64,000 nt of DNA from Pseudomonas defluvii (lineage in GTDB: Bacteria > Pseudomonadota > Gammaproteobacteria > Pseudomonadales > Pseudomonadaceae), in NCBI RefSeq assembly GCF_001695625.1, contig NZ_MBPN01000006.1:34221-98220 (forward strand), written 5' to 3'. This document shows, in pieces, positions 28,472 through 37,933 of this stretch. Below the pieces are notes generated by a model, which saw only the letters and a program-made list of their open reading frames with translations, was not told where the DNA came from and ran no database searches. Both the position numbers and the translations under genes were made by a program. The stretch's first letter is position 1. Each line of letters starts with the position of its first letter.

Positions 28472-29062
28472 TCAGTTGCCCTTCGGCGCGTCCTCACCCA
28501 CCAACGGTAGTGCATCAGCGCCGCGCCAACGCCGTACCGACTTCTGGAAGAACTGGCTGTTGGGCACCTGCACCAGTGCACCGCCGGTCTCGGGCAGCTC
28601 GACCAGCGTGGTGAACAACAAGTTGATGGCAATGACACGGCCTTTGACACCCGGCTTGTCAGTGGTATCCACCAGCTCGACCACATCACCCAGACGGAAC
28701 GGCCCAACAGTGAAGATCAGCACCGCGCAGAGCAGGTTGGACAGCACACTCCACATGGCAAAGAACGCGACTGCTGCGACGGCGACAAACCCCGACAGTG
28801 CGGTCCAGAGCACGGTGGCCGACACCCCCAGACGCTCCAGCACGACAATCAGTGCGCTGCCCATGATCAGCCAGCGCAGGCCACCGCGCAGCGGCATTAT
28901 CAACTCTGGCGGCAACGGGTAGCGTTGCGCCAGTCGGCTCAAACAGCGTGCGACCACACGCTGCAGGAAAAAGGCCGCGACCAGGATCAGCAGGATCTGC
29001 AAACCGAGCCACAAGGGCTCGATCCACTCCACCGGCAGTAACTGTCGCAACGCCGCCATCAC
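28472..29062 (-). CDS. MscS family small-conductance mechanosensitive channel
   Basis: 196 residues: three hydrophobic helices, then the pore helix and the beta-domain start (VGPFRLGDVVELVDTTDKPGVKGRVIAINLLFTTLVELPETGGALVQVPNSQFFQKSVRRW), which is the MscS signature. It lacks the large C-terminal cage of E. coli MscS, so it is a short family member. The start codon overlaps the ABC-F stop by 4 bases (ATGA), indicating one transcript. Confidence 0.88.
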   Translation of the reverse strand: MMAALRQLLPVEWIEPLWLGLQILLILVAAFFLQRVVARCLSRLAQRYPLPPELIMPLRGGLRWLIMGSALIVVLERLGVSATVLWTALSGFVAVAAVAFFAMWSVLSNLLCAVLIFTVGPFRLGDVVELVDTTDKPGVKGRVIAINLLFTTLVELPETGGALVQVPNSQFFQKSVRRWRGADALPLVGEDAPKGN

Positions 29063-30969
29063 GACAGTGCCTCCAGCTCCGCCTGCATGGTCTCCAGCAC
29101 TTCCAGCGCCTCCATCCAGGCCTCCTCCAGCTCGGCCTCACGGCCCTTGAGCTGGGCCTGGCGGGCCAGCAGCTCACGCAACTCATCCTTGCGGGCAGCT
29201 TCGTAAAGGGCACTGTCGCCGAGGCTGGCTTCGACTTTCGCCAACTGCTCATGCACGGTGCCCAGCTCACGCTCGAGCTTTTCCGCTTCGCGCTTGTGCG
29301 GCGCCAACTGCTGGCGCAGCGCTGCCGCCGCCTGACGCTGGGCTTTTTTGTCGCTCTTGTCGGCGTTGGCCGGTGCACTGCTGACCGGGGCATTACGCTG
29401 ACGGTACTCCGCCAGCCAGCGGGTGTAGTCGTCCAGGTCTCCATCGAAGGTGTCGACCTTGCCGTCGGCCACCAGCAGGAACTCGTCGGTGGTGCTCTTG
29501 AGCAGGTGACGGTCGTGGGATACAACCAACACTGCACCGCTGAACTCCTGCAACGCCATGGTCAACGCCAGGCGCATTTCCAGGTCCAAATGGTTGGTCG
29601 GTTCGTCGAGCAGCAGGAGGTTCGGCCGCTCCCAGGCAATCAACGCCAGCGCCAAGCGGGCTTTCTCGCCACCGGAAAAATTCAGTACCGGCTCGTCGAG
29701 TCGACCACCACGGAAGTCGAAACCACCCAAGAAGTCGCGCAAGGTCTGCTCACGCTCGGTCGGTGCCAGGCGTTGCAGGTGCAGCAATGGGCTGGCTTTG
29801 CTGTCCAGCGAGTCGAGTTGGTGCTGGGCGAAGTAGCCCACCACCAGGTTCTCACCGCGCACCAGGCGTCCAGCCAGCGGCTCAAGCTCGCCTGCGAGGT
29901 TCTTGATCAGGGTCGACTTGCCCGCACCGTTAGGGCCAAGCAAGCCGATGCGCGCGCCTGGCGTCAACTGCAGCTTGACCTTCTCCAGAATGGTTTTATC
30001 GCCATAGCCCAGCCGCGCTTCAGAAAGGTCGAGCAAGGGGCTGGAGATTTTCTCTGATTCGCGGAAGGTGAAGTCGAACGGCGAGTCGACATGGGCCGCC
30101 GACAACTCCTCCATCCGCTCCAGGGCCTTGATCCGGCTTTGTGCCTGACGAGCCTTGGTGGCCTGTGCCTTGAATCGGGCGATGTACTTCTCCATGTGCG
30201 CACGTTGGGCCTGTTGCTTCTCATAGGCCTGCTGTTGCTGCGCCAGGCGTTCGGCACGGGCACGCTCGAACGCGCTGTAACCACCCCGGTAGAGGGTCAG
30301 TTTGCACTGCTCGACGTGGGCTACATGGTCGACCACCGCATCAAGGAAATCGCGGTCGTGGGAGATCAACAGCAAGGTGCCAGGGTAACCCTTGAGCCAG
30401 TCTTCCAGCCAAAGGATTGCATCCAGGTCAAGGTGGTTGGTCGGTTCGTCGAGCAGCAACAGGTCAGACGGACACATCAGCGCCTGCGCCAGGTTCAGGC
30501 GCATCCGCCAGCCGCCGGAAAAGTCACCTACCCGGCGTTCCATCTGCTCATTGCTGAAGCCAAGGCCCGCCAGCAACTTGCGGGCACGGGCATCAGCCGT
30601 GTAACCGTCGGCACTGTCGAGTTCGATATGCAGGCGGGCCACTGCTGTACCGTCGTGAGCCGACTCCGCTACCTCCAGATCGCGCTGGATGGTGCGCAGG
30701 CGCTCATCACCATCGAGCACATAGTCCACGGCCAGGCGCTCGAGGGTATCGACCTCCTGACGCATATGCGCGATACGCCAATCGCCTGGCAGCTGACAGT
30801 TACCGGCGTCGGGCGTCAGCTCACCGCGCAGCAATGCGAACAGGCTGGATTTACCGGCACCATTGGCGCCGATCAGGCCGGCTTTCTGGCCGGGGTGCAG
30901 CGTGAGCTCAGCGCCTTCTAGCAGGCGCTGTGGACCACGCTGTAAAGTGAGGTTCGATAGTCTGATCAT
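29059..30969 (-). CDS. ABC-F family ATPase, YheS type
   Basis: 636 residues from MIRLSNLTLQRGPQRLLEGAEL, the size of E. coli YheS (637). Two ABC domains: Walker A GANGAGKSS and GPNGAGKST, signatures FSGGWRMRL and FSGGEKARLALALIAW, Walker B LLLLDEPTNHLDL twice, joined by an interdomain linker (EKYIARFKAQATKARQAQSR). A C-terminal coiled coil (KREAEKLERELGTVHEQLAKVE) follows. ABC-F proteins act on the ribosome E site rather than in transport. It starts 50 bases from the divergent TIGR02444 gene. Confidence 0.93.
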   Translation of the reverse strand: MIRLSNLTLQRGPQRLLEGAELTLHPGQKAGLIGANGAGKSSLFALLRGELTPDAGNCQLPGDWRIAHMRQEVDTLERLAVDYVLDGDERLRTIQRDLEVAESAHDGTAVARLHIELDSADGYTADARARKLLAGLGFSNEQMERRVGDFSGGWRMRLNLAQALMCPSDLLLLDEPTNHLDLDAILWLEDWLKGYPGTLLLISHDRDFLDAVVDHVAHVEQCKLTLYRGGYSAFERARAERLAQQQQAYEKQQAQRAHMEKYIARFKAQATKARQAQSRIKALERMEELSAAHVDSPFDFTFRESEKISSPLLDLSEARLGYGDKTILEKVKLQLTPGARIGLLGPNGAGKSTLIKNLAGELEPLAGRLVRGENLVVGYFAQHQLDSLDSKASPLLHLQRLAPTEREQTLRDFLGGFDFRGGRLDEPVLNFSGGEKARLALALIAWERPNLLLLDEPTNHLDLEMRLALTMALQEFSGAVLVVSHDRHLLKSTTDEFLLVADGKVDTFDGDLDDYTRWLAEYRQRNAPVSSAPANADKSDKKAQRQAAAALRQQLAPHKREAEKLERELGTVHEQLAKVEASLGDSALYEAARKDELRELLARQAQLKGREAELEEAWMEALEVLETMQAELEALS

Positions 30970-31019
30970 AATGGCCGCGAAGTCTACCAGCTTCGCCGCC
31001 AACTGGCGCGAGTGGGACC

Positions 31020-31502
31020 ATGTACACCGACCTGTGGAATTTTGCCGTGAACCTCTATGCCCGTCCAAGGGTGGAAGCGGCCTGCCTGAGCCTGCAGCAC
31101 CAGGGGGGGAATGTCTGCCTGCTGCTCTGTGCTACCTGGCTGGAAGCCCGTGGTGTAAAGCCCGATGCCTCACGCGTGGCACAGTTGCAACAGTTGGCCG
31201 AACCCTGGCACCGTCAAGTGGTGACGCCACTACGCTCACTGCGCCAGCAATGGCGCGAAGCGGCAAGCCTGGACCCAGCGCAGGCTCGCCTGCGCGAACA
31301 ACTCAAGGCACTGGAGTTGGCCGCTGAACGCGAGCTGCTAGAGCGCCTGCAAGCGGCCTCGCTGGCGTGGCCAGTCGCAGAAGTGACTGAGTCGGATTGG
31401 CTGGAACGACTGTCGCCGGATGGCGTTAAGGCGTACCGCGACGCGTTGCAGAAGCTACGCGTCGCGGCAGCAAGCACTCAAGACGCGGTCGACGGCGACT
31501 GA
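31020..31502 (+). CDS. TIGR02444 family protein
   Basis: 160 residues starting MYTDLWNFAVNLYARPRVEAACLSLQHQGGNVCLLLCATWLEARG, the hallmark of TIGR02444, a gammaproteobacterial family of unknown function. The remainder is helical and charged. It is divergent from the ABC-F gene and overlaps the end of algP by 25 bases on the other strand. Confidence 0.9.
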   Translation: MYTDLWNFAVNLYARPRVEAACLSLQHQGGNVCLLLCATWLEARGVKPDASRVAQLQQLAEPWHRQVVTPLRSLRQQWREAASLDPAQARLREQLKALELAAERELLERLQAASLAWPVAEVTESDWLERLSPDGVKAYRDALQKLRVAAASTQDAVDGD

Positions 31503-32377
31503 GCAGCAGGGGCTACCGGGCTTGCAGGTGCAGCCGGTTGTGCAGCGGCGGCTGGTGCTGGCGTGGCCGGACTTGCAGGCTTGGCAGCGACAGGCTTGGC
31601 TGGGGCTTTGGCAGCAGGTTTCGCAGCCGCTCGAACTGGAGCCTTGGCCGCGGCTGGTTTGGCGGCAGGCTTGGCTGGGGCTTTCGCAGCGGCAGCTGGT
31701 TTGGCAGCAGCCTTGACTGGCGCCTTGGCGGCGGCAGGTTTAGCGGCAGGCTTGGCAGCAGCGCGAGCGGGGGCTTTGACCGCAGCAGGCTTGGCAGCAG
31801 CAGTTTTAGCGGCAGGTTTGGCCGGGGCCTTCACCGCTGTGGCTGGCTTGGCTGCAGCTCGGGCAGGTGCCTTGGCGGTCGCAGGTTTGGCCGGCGCTTT
31901 GGTTGCAGCCGGTTTGGCAACTGCTTTGGCAGTGGTCGGTTTGCTGGCGGCGGTAGCGGTAACCGCTGCCTTGTCGCTACGCAGGGTCAGGACTTTGCTG
32001 GCAGCCTCTTTTACTTTACCCACGCCCTGGGCAAGCTTCAGGCTTTCCTGAGCATCGCGCTTGAGCTCAAGGATATAGGTGCGGGTTTGTGCCTGACGCT
32101 CCTTCAATGCATCGAGCAATTCCTCAAGCTCCGCTACGGCATTCTTGGCCTTGTTCTGTGCCTTGGCCTTGCCTGCAGTGGCAGCGTCCTGAAGTTTGAG
32201 GCGCGCTTTATGAAGTTTTTCCTGTGCCTTGCCACGTTGTTTTTCCAACTTGGCCAACAGTTTTTCTGCATCAGCCAGCGCTTGCGAGCAGGCGTTTTCC
32301 AAATGCTCAAGCAGGCTGCTGGAGAGTTGATGGAGCAGGTGTAACGGCGTACTTACTGGCTTCTTATTGGCCGACAT
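31478..32377 (-). CDS. algP: AlgP, histone H1-like alginate regulatory protein
   Basis: 299 residues in two parts. Residues 1-145 are a charged helical/coiled-coil region (LLAKLEKQRGKAQEKLHKARLKLQDAA). Residues about 148-299 are an Ala/Lys/Pro low-complexity tail of KPAA, KAPA and RAAAKPA units that resembles eukaryotic histone H1. AlgP (AlgR3) in P. aeruginosa has the same architecture and sits in the same neighbourhood. It is expected to bind DNA; its direct role in alginate gene control is debated. Confidence 0.93.
   Translation of the reverse strand: MSANKKPVSTPLHLLHQLSSSLLEHLENACSQALADAEKLLAKLEKQRGKAQEKLHKARLKLQDAATAGKAKAQNKAKNAVAELEELLDALKERQAQTRTYILELKRDAQESLKLAQGVGKVKEAASKVLTLRSDKAAVTATAASKPTTAKAVAKPAATKAPAKPATAKAPARAAAKPATAVKAPAKPAAKTAAAKPAAVKAPARAAAKPAAKPAAAKAPVKAAAKPAAAAKAPAKPAAKPAAAKAPVRAAAKPAAKAPAKPVAAKPASPATPAPAAAAQPAAPASPVAPAAQSPSTAS
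31505..31955 (-). repeat. degenerate KPAA/KAPA-coding tandem repeat in algP
   Basis: About 450 bases of imperfect 12- to 30-base units (plus-strand core ggcttggcagc, gctttggcggc variants) encode the C-terminal tail. Unit order is irregular, so it cannot be read as one fixed-length tandem array. Confidence 0.85.
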
Positions 32378-32603
32378 GGCTTACCTCCTGGCTGATGTAG
32401 TTGCGGCTCATACTAGTCTTCTGCTGCTATCGCCGCTAGGGCATGTTGACCGTAATGGATGCGCCGCGTTGCATGCCTGGGCAAAGTGCGTATCGTTGCC
32501 GCTGGAGGCAAGTGTAGATGCTGCTGGAAACACTGCCGATAAAGCCTTGGACAATACCTTCAGGCTGGCATAATTGTGCTTCTCCGAAACCTGGACCCTT
32601 GCC

Positions 32604-33269
32604 ATGCCGCGCTACTTTCTACTGCCGTTTCTTGTCTTGCTGTCACCGGCCATGGCGCAGGCAGATGGCAATGCCAACGACGCTCATGACCTTGCTTACA
32701 GCCTGGGCGCCAGCCTCGGAGAACGCCTGCGCGAAGAAGTCCCGGACCTGCAACTCAAGGCATTGATCGACGGCCTGCAACAGGCCTATCAGAACAAGCC
32801 ACTGGCCCTGAGTAAAACGCGTATGGAGGCACTGCTCAGCCAGCACGATGCCCAGGCCAACGACGCCGCAGAACAGGCGCAGAGTGAACAGCTACTCGGT
32901 GTTGAACGCCGCTTCATGGCCACTGAACGTGCCAGGGCCGGCGTACGAGAGTTGCCGGAAGGTGTCCTGGTCAGCGAGCTGGTAGCAGGCACTGGGGCCA
33001 AGCCCACCAGCGGCGGCAAGGTTCAGGTTCGCTATGTCGGCACACTTCCAGACGGTACGGTCTTCGACCAAAGCGAACAACCGCAGTGGTTCAGCCTGAA
33101 CAGCGTGATTGAAGGGTGGCAGGTGAGCTTGCCGCAGATGGCGACAGGCTCAAAATGGCGGCTGGTCATTCCTTCAGCGCTCGCATATGGCGCTGAAGGT
33201 GCCGGGGACTTGATTGCGCCGTACACGCCTCTGACGTTCGAGATTGAACTGCTCGGCGTAGCAAATTGA
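32604..33269 (+). CDS. FKBP-type peptidyl-prolyl cis-trans isomerase, secreted
   Basis: 221 residues from MPRYFLLPFLVLLSPAMAQA, a signal peptide. An N-terminal helical dimerisation domain (YSLGASLGERLREEV, LKALIDGLQQAY) is followed by the FKBP domain: VQVRYVGTLPDGTVFDQS, NSVIEGWQVSLPQMATGSKWRLVIPSALAYGAEGAG, PLTFEIELL. It matches the FkpA/Mip architecture and is likely periplasmic. It converges on algQ with 4 bases between stops. Confidence 0.92.
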   Translation: MPRYFLLPFLVLLSPAMAQADGNANDAHDLAYSLGASLGERLREEVPDLQLKALIDGLQQAYQNKPLALSKTRMEALLSQHDAQANDAAEQAQSEQLLGVERRFMATERARAGVRELPEGVLVSELVAGTGAKPTSGGKVQVRYVGTLPDGTVFDQSEQPQWFSLNSVIEGWQVSLPQMATGSKWRLVIPSALAYGAEGAGDLIAPYTPLTFEIELLGVAN

Positions 33270-33273
33270 CGGT

Positions 33274-33744
33274 TCAGGCCTGAACCGCGCCCTCTTCCTT
33301 GTGCGCGTTGTGCAGCACCTCGATCAGGCAGTCTTCCAGCTCAAAACGCTCATGCAACAGGCCGCCCAGTTCCTGGAGTTTCTTGGCGAAACGCTCGGGG
33401 TCGTTGCAGTTGCCTTTGTCGCAGTGATCGTTAAAGGCAAGGGCAATCTGGGTAATGTCGTCGATACGCGGGCTGATCTGTTCGGCCAACTCCAGGCTGC
33501 GGTTATCACCAAAAGCCTTGGCCTCGCTGACCAGTTGCTCCTGCACCTCGAAGTGCCAGGCCGACACATAGTCCACCAGCACCGCACAGAAATCCCGATT
33601 CATGTCCTTGTCGGCGAAGGCCGGCTTTGCATCGCGCAGCTTACGGAAGGCTTCCACCAGTTCCGCCCGCTCCTCCAGCCAGCGGTCAATCAGCCGATGA
33701 ACCCCACCCCAGCGTTCCTGAGCATTCTGACAACTGTCGAGCAT
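33274..33744 (-). CDS. algQ: AlgQ/Rsd family anti-sigma-70 regulator
   Basis: 156 residues, all helical, with the Rsd/AlgQ features: ERWGGVHRLIDRWLEERAELVEAF near the N-terminus, DYVSAWHFEVQEQL, and a C-terminal FELEDCLIEVLHNAHKEE. The protein binds region 4 of the housekeeping sigma factor and in P. aeruginosa promotes alginate and siderophore expression. Its position next to algP and the FKBP gene matches P. aeruginosa. The 264 bases upstream (33745-34008) hold only its promoter region. Confidence 0.93.
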   Translation of the reverse strand: MLDSCQNAQERWGGVHRLIDRWLEERAELVEAFRKLRDAKPAFADKDMNRDFCAVLVDYVSAWHFEVQEQLVSEAKAFGDNRSLELAEQISPRIDDITQIALAFNDHCDKGNCNDPERFAKKLQELGGLLHERFELEDCLIEVLHNAHKEEGAVQA

Positions 33745-34008
33745 GGCGATCTCTTCCCTTCAGGGTCGTGCTGCACTACACCGCGTCACGCATTGTTGTG
33801 ACCGGTTGAAAGCAGCAAACCGGCATAGCGTAGTTTTTTTGTCTGCGTGCTGGGGAGATTATTCCCGTGCGCCCATGCCTTCAAGGTACGCAGGCGACAA
33901 AGTTCATACAAGTGTTTAATCCTGCGACGTAGCGCCGCTCATCTACAAAGCTGTTCCAGGTCAATCGAATCAGCGACTTGCGATACTGCCGAGCATGCTG
34001 CCAAGGGG

Positions 34009-34536
34009 TCAGAGGCGTGCCATTCGCCTACGGACCATCCGTATACGCAGGCCAACAAACGTCACGGTCAGGGTAAAAAGCGTCAAGACCATGAACGCCA
34101 GCAGGCTCCATTCAGGAACACTCAGGTCCATGAAGGTCCAACTGATTCGCACGCAGTCCGGGCTCCCCAGCAGCATGGCCTCCAGTACCTGACTCCAGGA
34201 CCGTGTGTAGACCAGGTAGCCCAAGGGCGGATGACACTCCATTTCAGGCACGAATGAAGCACTTTGCAGCCAGATATGCCGGGCCGCCAGCAAGACCCCG
34301 AGCACGGCACACACCAAGGCCACAGCAGCGTAGCGACACAGCCCACGCAGTCGTGGTCGCTGCAGTAACGCGCCCAGACAGATAATGGCGAACAACGACA
34401 GCAGGATGCGCTGGCTCAGGCACAAGGGGCACGGCACCAGGCCGAGACCTAACTCCAGGTAGAACGTCCCCCCCAATATGGCCAGCGATGCCACAAAGGC
34501 CAGGAGGAACAAGGAGCGCAAACGAACCAACGGCAT
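34009..34536 (-). CDS. dsbB: DsbB family disulfide bond formation protein
   Basis: 175 residues from MPLVRLRSLF, four hydrophobic helices. The first periplasmic cysteine pair is CPLC at 36-39 (VPCPLCLSQRILL, with the quinone-binding arginine). The second pair lies in the other loop (EMECHPPLGY and SPDCVRISW). It reoxidises DsbA with ubiquinone. P. aeruginosa carries two DsbB homologues, and this one sits at the DsbH-type locus downstream of hemY. Confidence 0.9.
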   Translation of the reverse strand: MPLVRLRSLFLLAFVASLAILGGTFYLELGLGLVPCPLCLSQRILLSLFAIICLGALLQRPRLRGLCRYAAVALVCAVLGVLLAARHIWLQSASFVPEMECHPPLGYLVYTRSWSQVLEAMLLGSPDCVRISWTFMDLSVPEWSLLAFMVLTLFTLTVTFVGLRIRMVRRRMARL

Positions 34537-34759
34537 GAAGAATTCCAAGGGCGGAATGAAGGGGCATCAACGGTAGAGGAAAGCCACAACCCCTTTCAAT
34601 ACGAGCCCTTCGGGACTCTTCGCCAACAAAAAGCAGAAAGTACGGCAAACCAGAAGGGACTGACGAGAGGCCGCCGAAGGCACAATAAACCACACGCCGT
34701 AGGAACAATTACCCAGTCGTACAGACCCGCCGTGCCAGGCGGGCCTGCACACAGTGTTG

Positions 34760-36001
34760 CTAGCTGCGAACACCCTCAGGCAAGGGTAGCGCCAGCAGAC
34801 GCTCGTCCAGCAGCACCAAGCCTTCCTGAAACAACTGATTGCTGCGCTCGGTATCACCCAACCCCGCCAGCAAACGCGCCAGCTCGGCACAGGTCTCGGG
34901 GTTACGCTGCAGGTTCAGGCTGCTTTCCAGGTAGTCACGTGCCTTGCCCCACAGGCGGTTTTGCAGGCACAGACGACCGAGGGTCAACAACAGGCTTGGG
35001 TCATCGGGGTGCAGCTTCAACCAGCCTTCGGCTGTCTGCAACTGACGTACAGGATCTTCACCCCGGACCAGCCCATAAAGACGGGCGAGATGGCTCTCGT
35101 ACTGACGTTTGAGTGCCGTACGCAACGCCTTTTCAGCCTGAGCCTCGGCACCCAACTGGCGCAGTTGCTCGGCGTAGGCCAGCACCAGTTGCGGCTCCTG
35201 CCGCTGCGCCGAGGTCAACTGTTCCCAGGCACGCGCCAATGATTGAAGCCCGGTCTGGTCGTCGTTTTCACGGCGGGCTGCCAGTGACAGGTTCTCACCC
35301 CAGGCGCGCTGCTCCAACTCGCTCAGCTCGGCAGCCGGCAGGGCTTTTTCCTTGCGCAAGGCCGGAAACAAACGGATCAAAGCAGACCAGTCGCCGCGCT
35401 GTCGATGCAGGCCTTGCAACTGGCGCAGCACCTGAACACTGTGCGGATGGCGATCATGCATGGCTTGCAGGGTCTCCAGCGCTCCATCGAGGTCGCCACG
35501 GTCGGTTTGCAACTGGGCATGACTCAGGGCGATGGCCAGTTCGGCCTGGGGCTGACGCTCCAGGGCACGCTCCAGCAGGTTGTCGCAGTCTTCGGTACGG
35601 CCAAGTTCGTTGGCAGCACGGGCAGCACCGAGGTAGTAGAGCAAGGGCTGACGCTCAGCTTCGGCGGCACGGTGCAGGTTGCGCTGGGCGCTGGCCCAAC
35701 GGCCTTCGGCCAGATCCAGTTGGCCCTGTTCGATGGCCAGGCGAGTACGCCGGTCGCGGTTGCGCCGAGACCATGGGTTGACCACCCCACCAGAGACGAA
35801 CACCACACTGATCAGGTAGCGAACAAGCAAAAACAGCAGCCACACCCCAAGCAACACCGCCAGCGTTGCCCACACACTGGACTCATAGCGGAAGAAGTTG
35901 CCGTAGGAAATCAACACGTAGCCACTGTGGTGTGCCATGCCGATACCTACCAGCGCGGCCACCGCAATCGCCACGACCGTCAACAGGTAGACACGCTTCA
36001 T
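34760..36001 (-). CDS. hemY: HemY, inner-membrane TPR protein of the haem operon
   Basis: 413 residues: two N-terminal hydrophobic helices (LLTVVAIAVAALVGIGMA and SVWATLAVLLGVWLLFLLVRYL), then TPR units such as ASAQRNLHRAAEAERQPLLYYLGAARAANELG and LLLTLGRLCLQNRLWGKARDYLESSL. Proteobacterial HemY is not the Gram-positive oxidase of the same name; it is proposed to organise haem-pathway enzymes. The start overlaps the hemX stop (ATGA). Bases 34549-34759 downstream hold no gene and no clear terminator. Confidence 0.93.
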   Translation of the reverse strand: MKRVYLLTVVAIAVAALVGIGMAHHSGYVLISYGNFFRYESSVWATLAVLLGVWLLFLLVRYLISVVFVSGGVVNPWSRRNRDRRTRLAIEQGQLDLAEGRWASAQRNLHRAAEAERQPLLYYLGAARAANELGRTEDCDNLLERALERQPQAELAIALSHAQLQTDRGDLDGALETLQAMHDRHPHSVQVLRQLQGLHRQRGDWSALIRLFPALRKEKALPAAELSELEQRAWGENLSLAARRENDDQTGLQSLARAWEQLTSAQRQEPQLVLAYAEQLRQLGAEAQAEKALRTALKRQYESHLARLYGLVRGEDPVRQLQTAEGWLKLHPDDPSLLLTLGRLCLQNRLWGKARDYLESSLNLQRNPETCAELARLLAGLGDTERSNQLFQEGLVLLDERLLALPLPEGVRS

Positions 36002-37119
36002 GGGCGCGCCTCCTCAGCTGCCTTGCCGGCTGGCACTTCTTCGGCAGGCAGATGACGACGCTCGATATACGCCTGAACCGCACTCAGGCTTTGCGCCAGA
36101 TCCGGCGTGACAACCGATACCGGCGCGTCAGCCAAGGCCTGCAAACGCTCAAGCATGATCCGGCTTTGTGCATGATCAGGGTTGAAGTTGGCCAGCAGCA
36201 CGCTGCGCGCTTCTGCCAGCGCCTGGGCATACACTTTCGGCTCACCATTGAGCGCAGCCCACTGGGCTTGCTCAAGCGTCAGGCTCAAGGCCAGACGAAC
36301 CTGATTCAGCGCCTGCCCGGCCAACAATGGCCGGATGTTTTCATCGGCATTGAAATCGATGCGAATGTAGCGGGAAATCTTGTCCCACCACTGCGACCAA
36401 CGGCTTGCGCCATCACCATCGGCGATCAAGGCTGAATCGCCTTCAGCCTTGACCTGGAAGTCTGGGGCCAGTGCGCTCAACTGCACCACTTGATCACGCA
36501 GCGCGGCCAATTGCAGGAACAACCCAGTGCGGTCTGGCTGCTCTACGCTGTGCAGTGCGGCCAGGCTATTGGCCAACTGCTCGCGGGCAGCGAAAGCACC
36601 CGGGTCGCTTTGCTCACGCAGAATGTCATCAGCACCCTGAACCAGGGCGCGGGCACTGGCAATGTCCTGCAGCGCCGACAAACGCAGGCTGGCCAGACGC
36701 AACAGGTGCTCAGCCTCTGCCAGCCGCCAGTCTTTGCGGCTCGCCCCCAACACACTTTCCAGGCGCTGACTCAAGCGTTGCTGGTCGCCCTGCAACTGCG
36801 CGACCAGGCGGCGACGGTCTTCCAGCTCGGCGGCCGGTGGCAGGCCGGCAAGCTGCGCCGAAAGCTGCTGCTCACGTGTTTGCAGAGCCTCGGCCAAGGT
36901 GTTCAGCGCTTGCAAGTGTTCGCCCTGGGCCTGATCGGCGCCTTGAAGCTGACGTACTTGCCATACGCCCCAGCCCCCCACGGCTACACCCGCGGCACCC
37001 AGCAACAGCGCGAGAATCGCCAAACCATTACCGCCGCGCTTTGCCGCCGCGGCAGGCGTTTGTTCTGGCGCCTCGGGCGCCGACTGCACTTCATCGTTGG
37101 GCAAGACAGTTTCGCTCAC
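35998..37119 (-). CDS. hemX: HemX, uroporphyrinogen-III C-methyltransferase-like membrane protein
   Basis: 373 residues from a GTG at 37119 behind AAGGATGG (VSETVLPNDEVQSAP); an ATG 11 codons upstream is the alternative. A single membrane helix near residue 40 (AILALLLGAAGVAVGGWGVW) is followed by a coiled coil (LQTREQQLSAQLAGLPPAAELEDRR) and a helical periplasmic domain. The C-methyltransferase label is historical; no SAM-binding motif is visible. It lies 46 bases after hemD. Confidence 0.9.
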   Translation of the reverse strand: MSETVLPNDEVQSAPEAPEQTPAAAAKRGGNGLAILALLLGAAGVAVGGWGVWQVRQLQGADQAQGEHLQALNTLAEALQTREQQLSAQLAGLPPAAELEDRRRLVAQLQGDQQRLSQRLESVLGASRKDWRLAEAEHLLRLASLRLSALQDIASARALVQGADDILREQSDPGAFAAREQLANSLAALHSVEQPDRTGLFLQLAALRDQVVQLSALAPDFQVKAEGDSALIADGDGASRWSQWWDKISRYIRIDFNADENIRPLLAGQALNQVRLALSLTLEQAQWAALNGEPKVYAQALAEARSVLLANFNPDHAQSRIMLERLQALADAPVSVVTPDLAQSLSAVQAYIERRHLPAEEVPAGKAAEEARP

Positions 37120-37165
37120 GTATCCATCCTTTGCATTGAGGCACGTCGCCAATCAGCTTAGCGCC

Positions 37166-37933
37166 TTAGAGGGCAGGTGCAGGAGTTTCCCGCAACGCCG
37201 CCAGCAAGGCCGCGGCATTGGCACCGCGACAATCTATTACATTCAGGGCACCGGCTGCACGGGCCTGGGCTGCCACCCGAGGGCTCGGCACAAAAATAGG
37301 CAACCGCGCCAACTGCGGCCAGTCCTCGCCGGCCAATTGCTGCAAATGTTCAAACCCTTGGCCGCTGCTGACCACCAGGCCATTCAAACGCTCTTCCTCG
37401 ACACGCTGCTGCAATGTCGACGGCGGGTAGACAGGCAGGCAACGTCGGTACAATTCGAGGTAGTCGACACTAGCACCTTGTTCGGCCAAACGCTCGGCCA
37501 ACAACTCACGCCCGCCCTCACCGCGCATGATCAATACACGCGCATCGGGCCGGTTAATCGCCTCATGCAAGGCGGGCAACTGCAAAAGTGCCTCGCTGTC
37601 ATCGCCAGTGCGGGGGTAATGCACCTCCCGGCCATGCGCTTCCAGAATCTGCGCCGAAGCAGCGCCGACCGTGAACCAGGCTTGCTGCGGCGGTTGTGGC
37701 CAGTAGTGATCCAGCTGCGCCAAGCCCAGGCGCGCCGCCGGTTTGCTCACGACGATAACCGCACAGTAGCGATCCAGGTGAGCCACCGTGCTGCGCTGCG
37801 CGGCATCAAGCGCCAGTGGTTCGATTTCCAGCAAAGGCAAACTGCTGCTGAAGACGCCGCTCTGCGCAAGCGTTTGCGCCAGCGCTGCACCGTCTTCGGC
37901 CGGCCGCGTAAGCAGCAGACGCCAGCTGCTCAC
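37166..37933 (-). CDS. hemD: uroporphyrinogen-III synthase
   Basis: 255 residues, GTG start at 37933 overlapping the hemC stop (GTGA). The bilobed HemD fold is recognisable from [66 protein letters not shown] and [15 protein letters not shown]. It closes hydroxymethylbilane with D-ring inversion. The overlap with hemC couples their translation. Confidence 0.95.
   Translation of the reverse strand: MSSWRLLLTRPAEDGAALAQTLAQSGVFSSSLPLLEIEPLALDAAQRSTVAHLDRYCAVIVVSKPAARLGLAQLDHYWPQPPQQAWFTVGAASAQILEAHGREVHYPRTGDDSEALLQLPALHEAINRPDARVLIMRGEGGRELLAERLAEQGASVDYLELYRRCLPVYPPSTLQQRVEEERLNGLVVSSGQGFEHLQQLAGEDWPQLARLPIFVPSPRVAAQARAAGALNVIDCRGANAAALLAALRETPAPAL

Noticed and set aside
31538..32344. Gly/Ser- or Ala-rich open frames on the plus strand opposite algP
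   Set aside because: They are translations of the algP repeat in the wrong frame; the minus-strand protein matches AlgP and its known locus.
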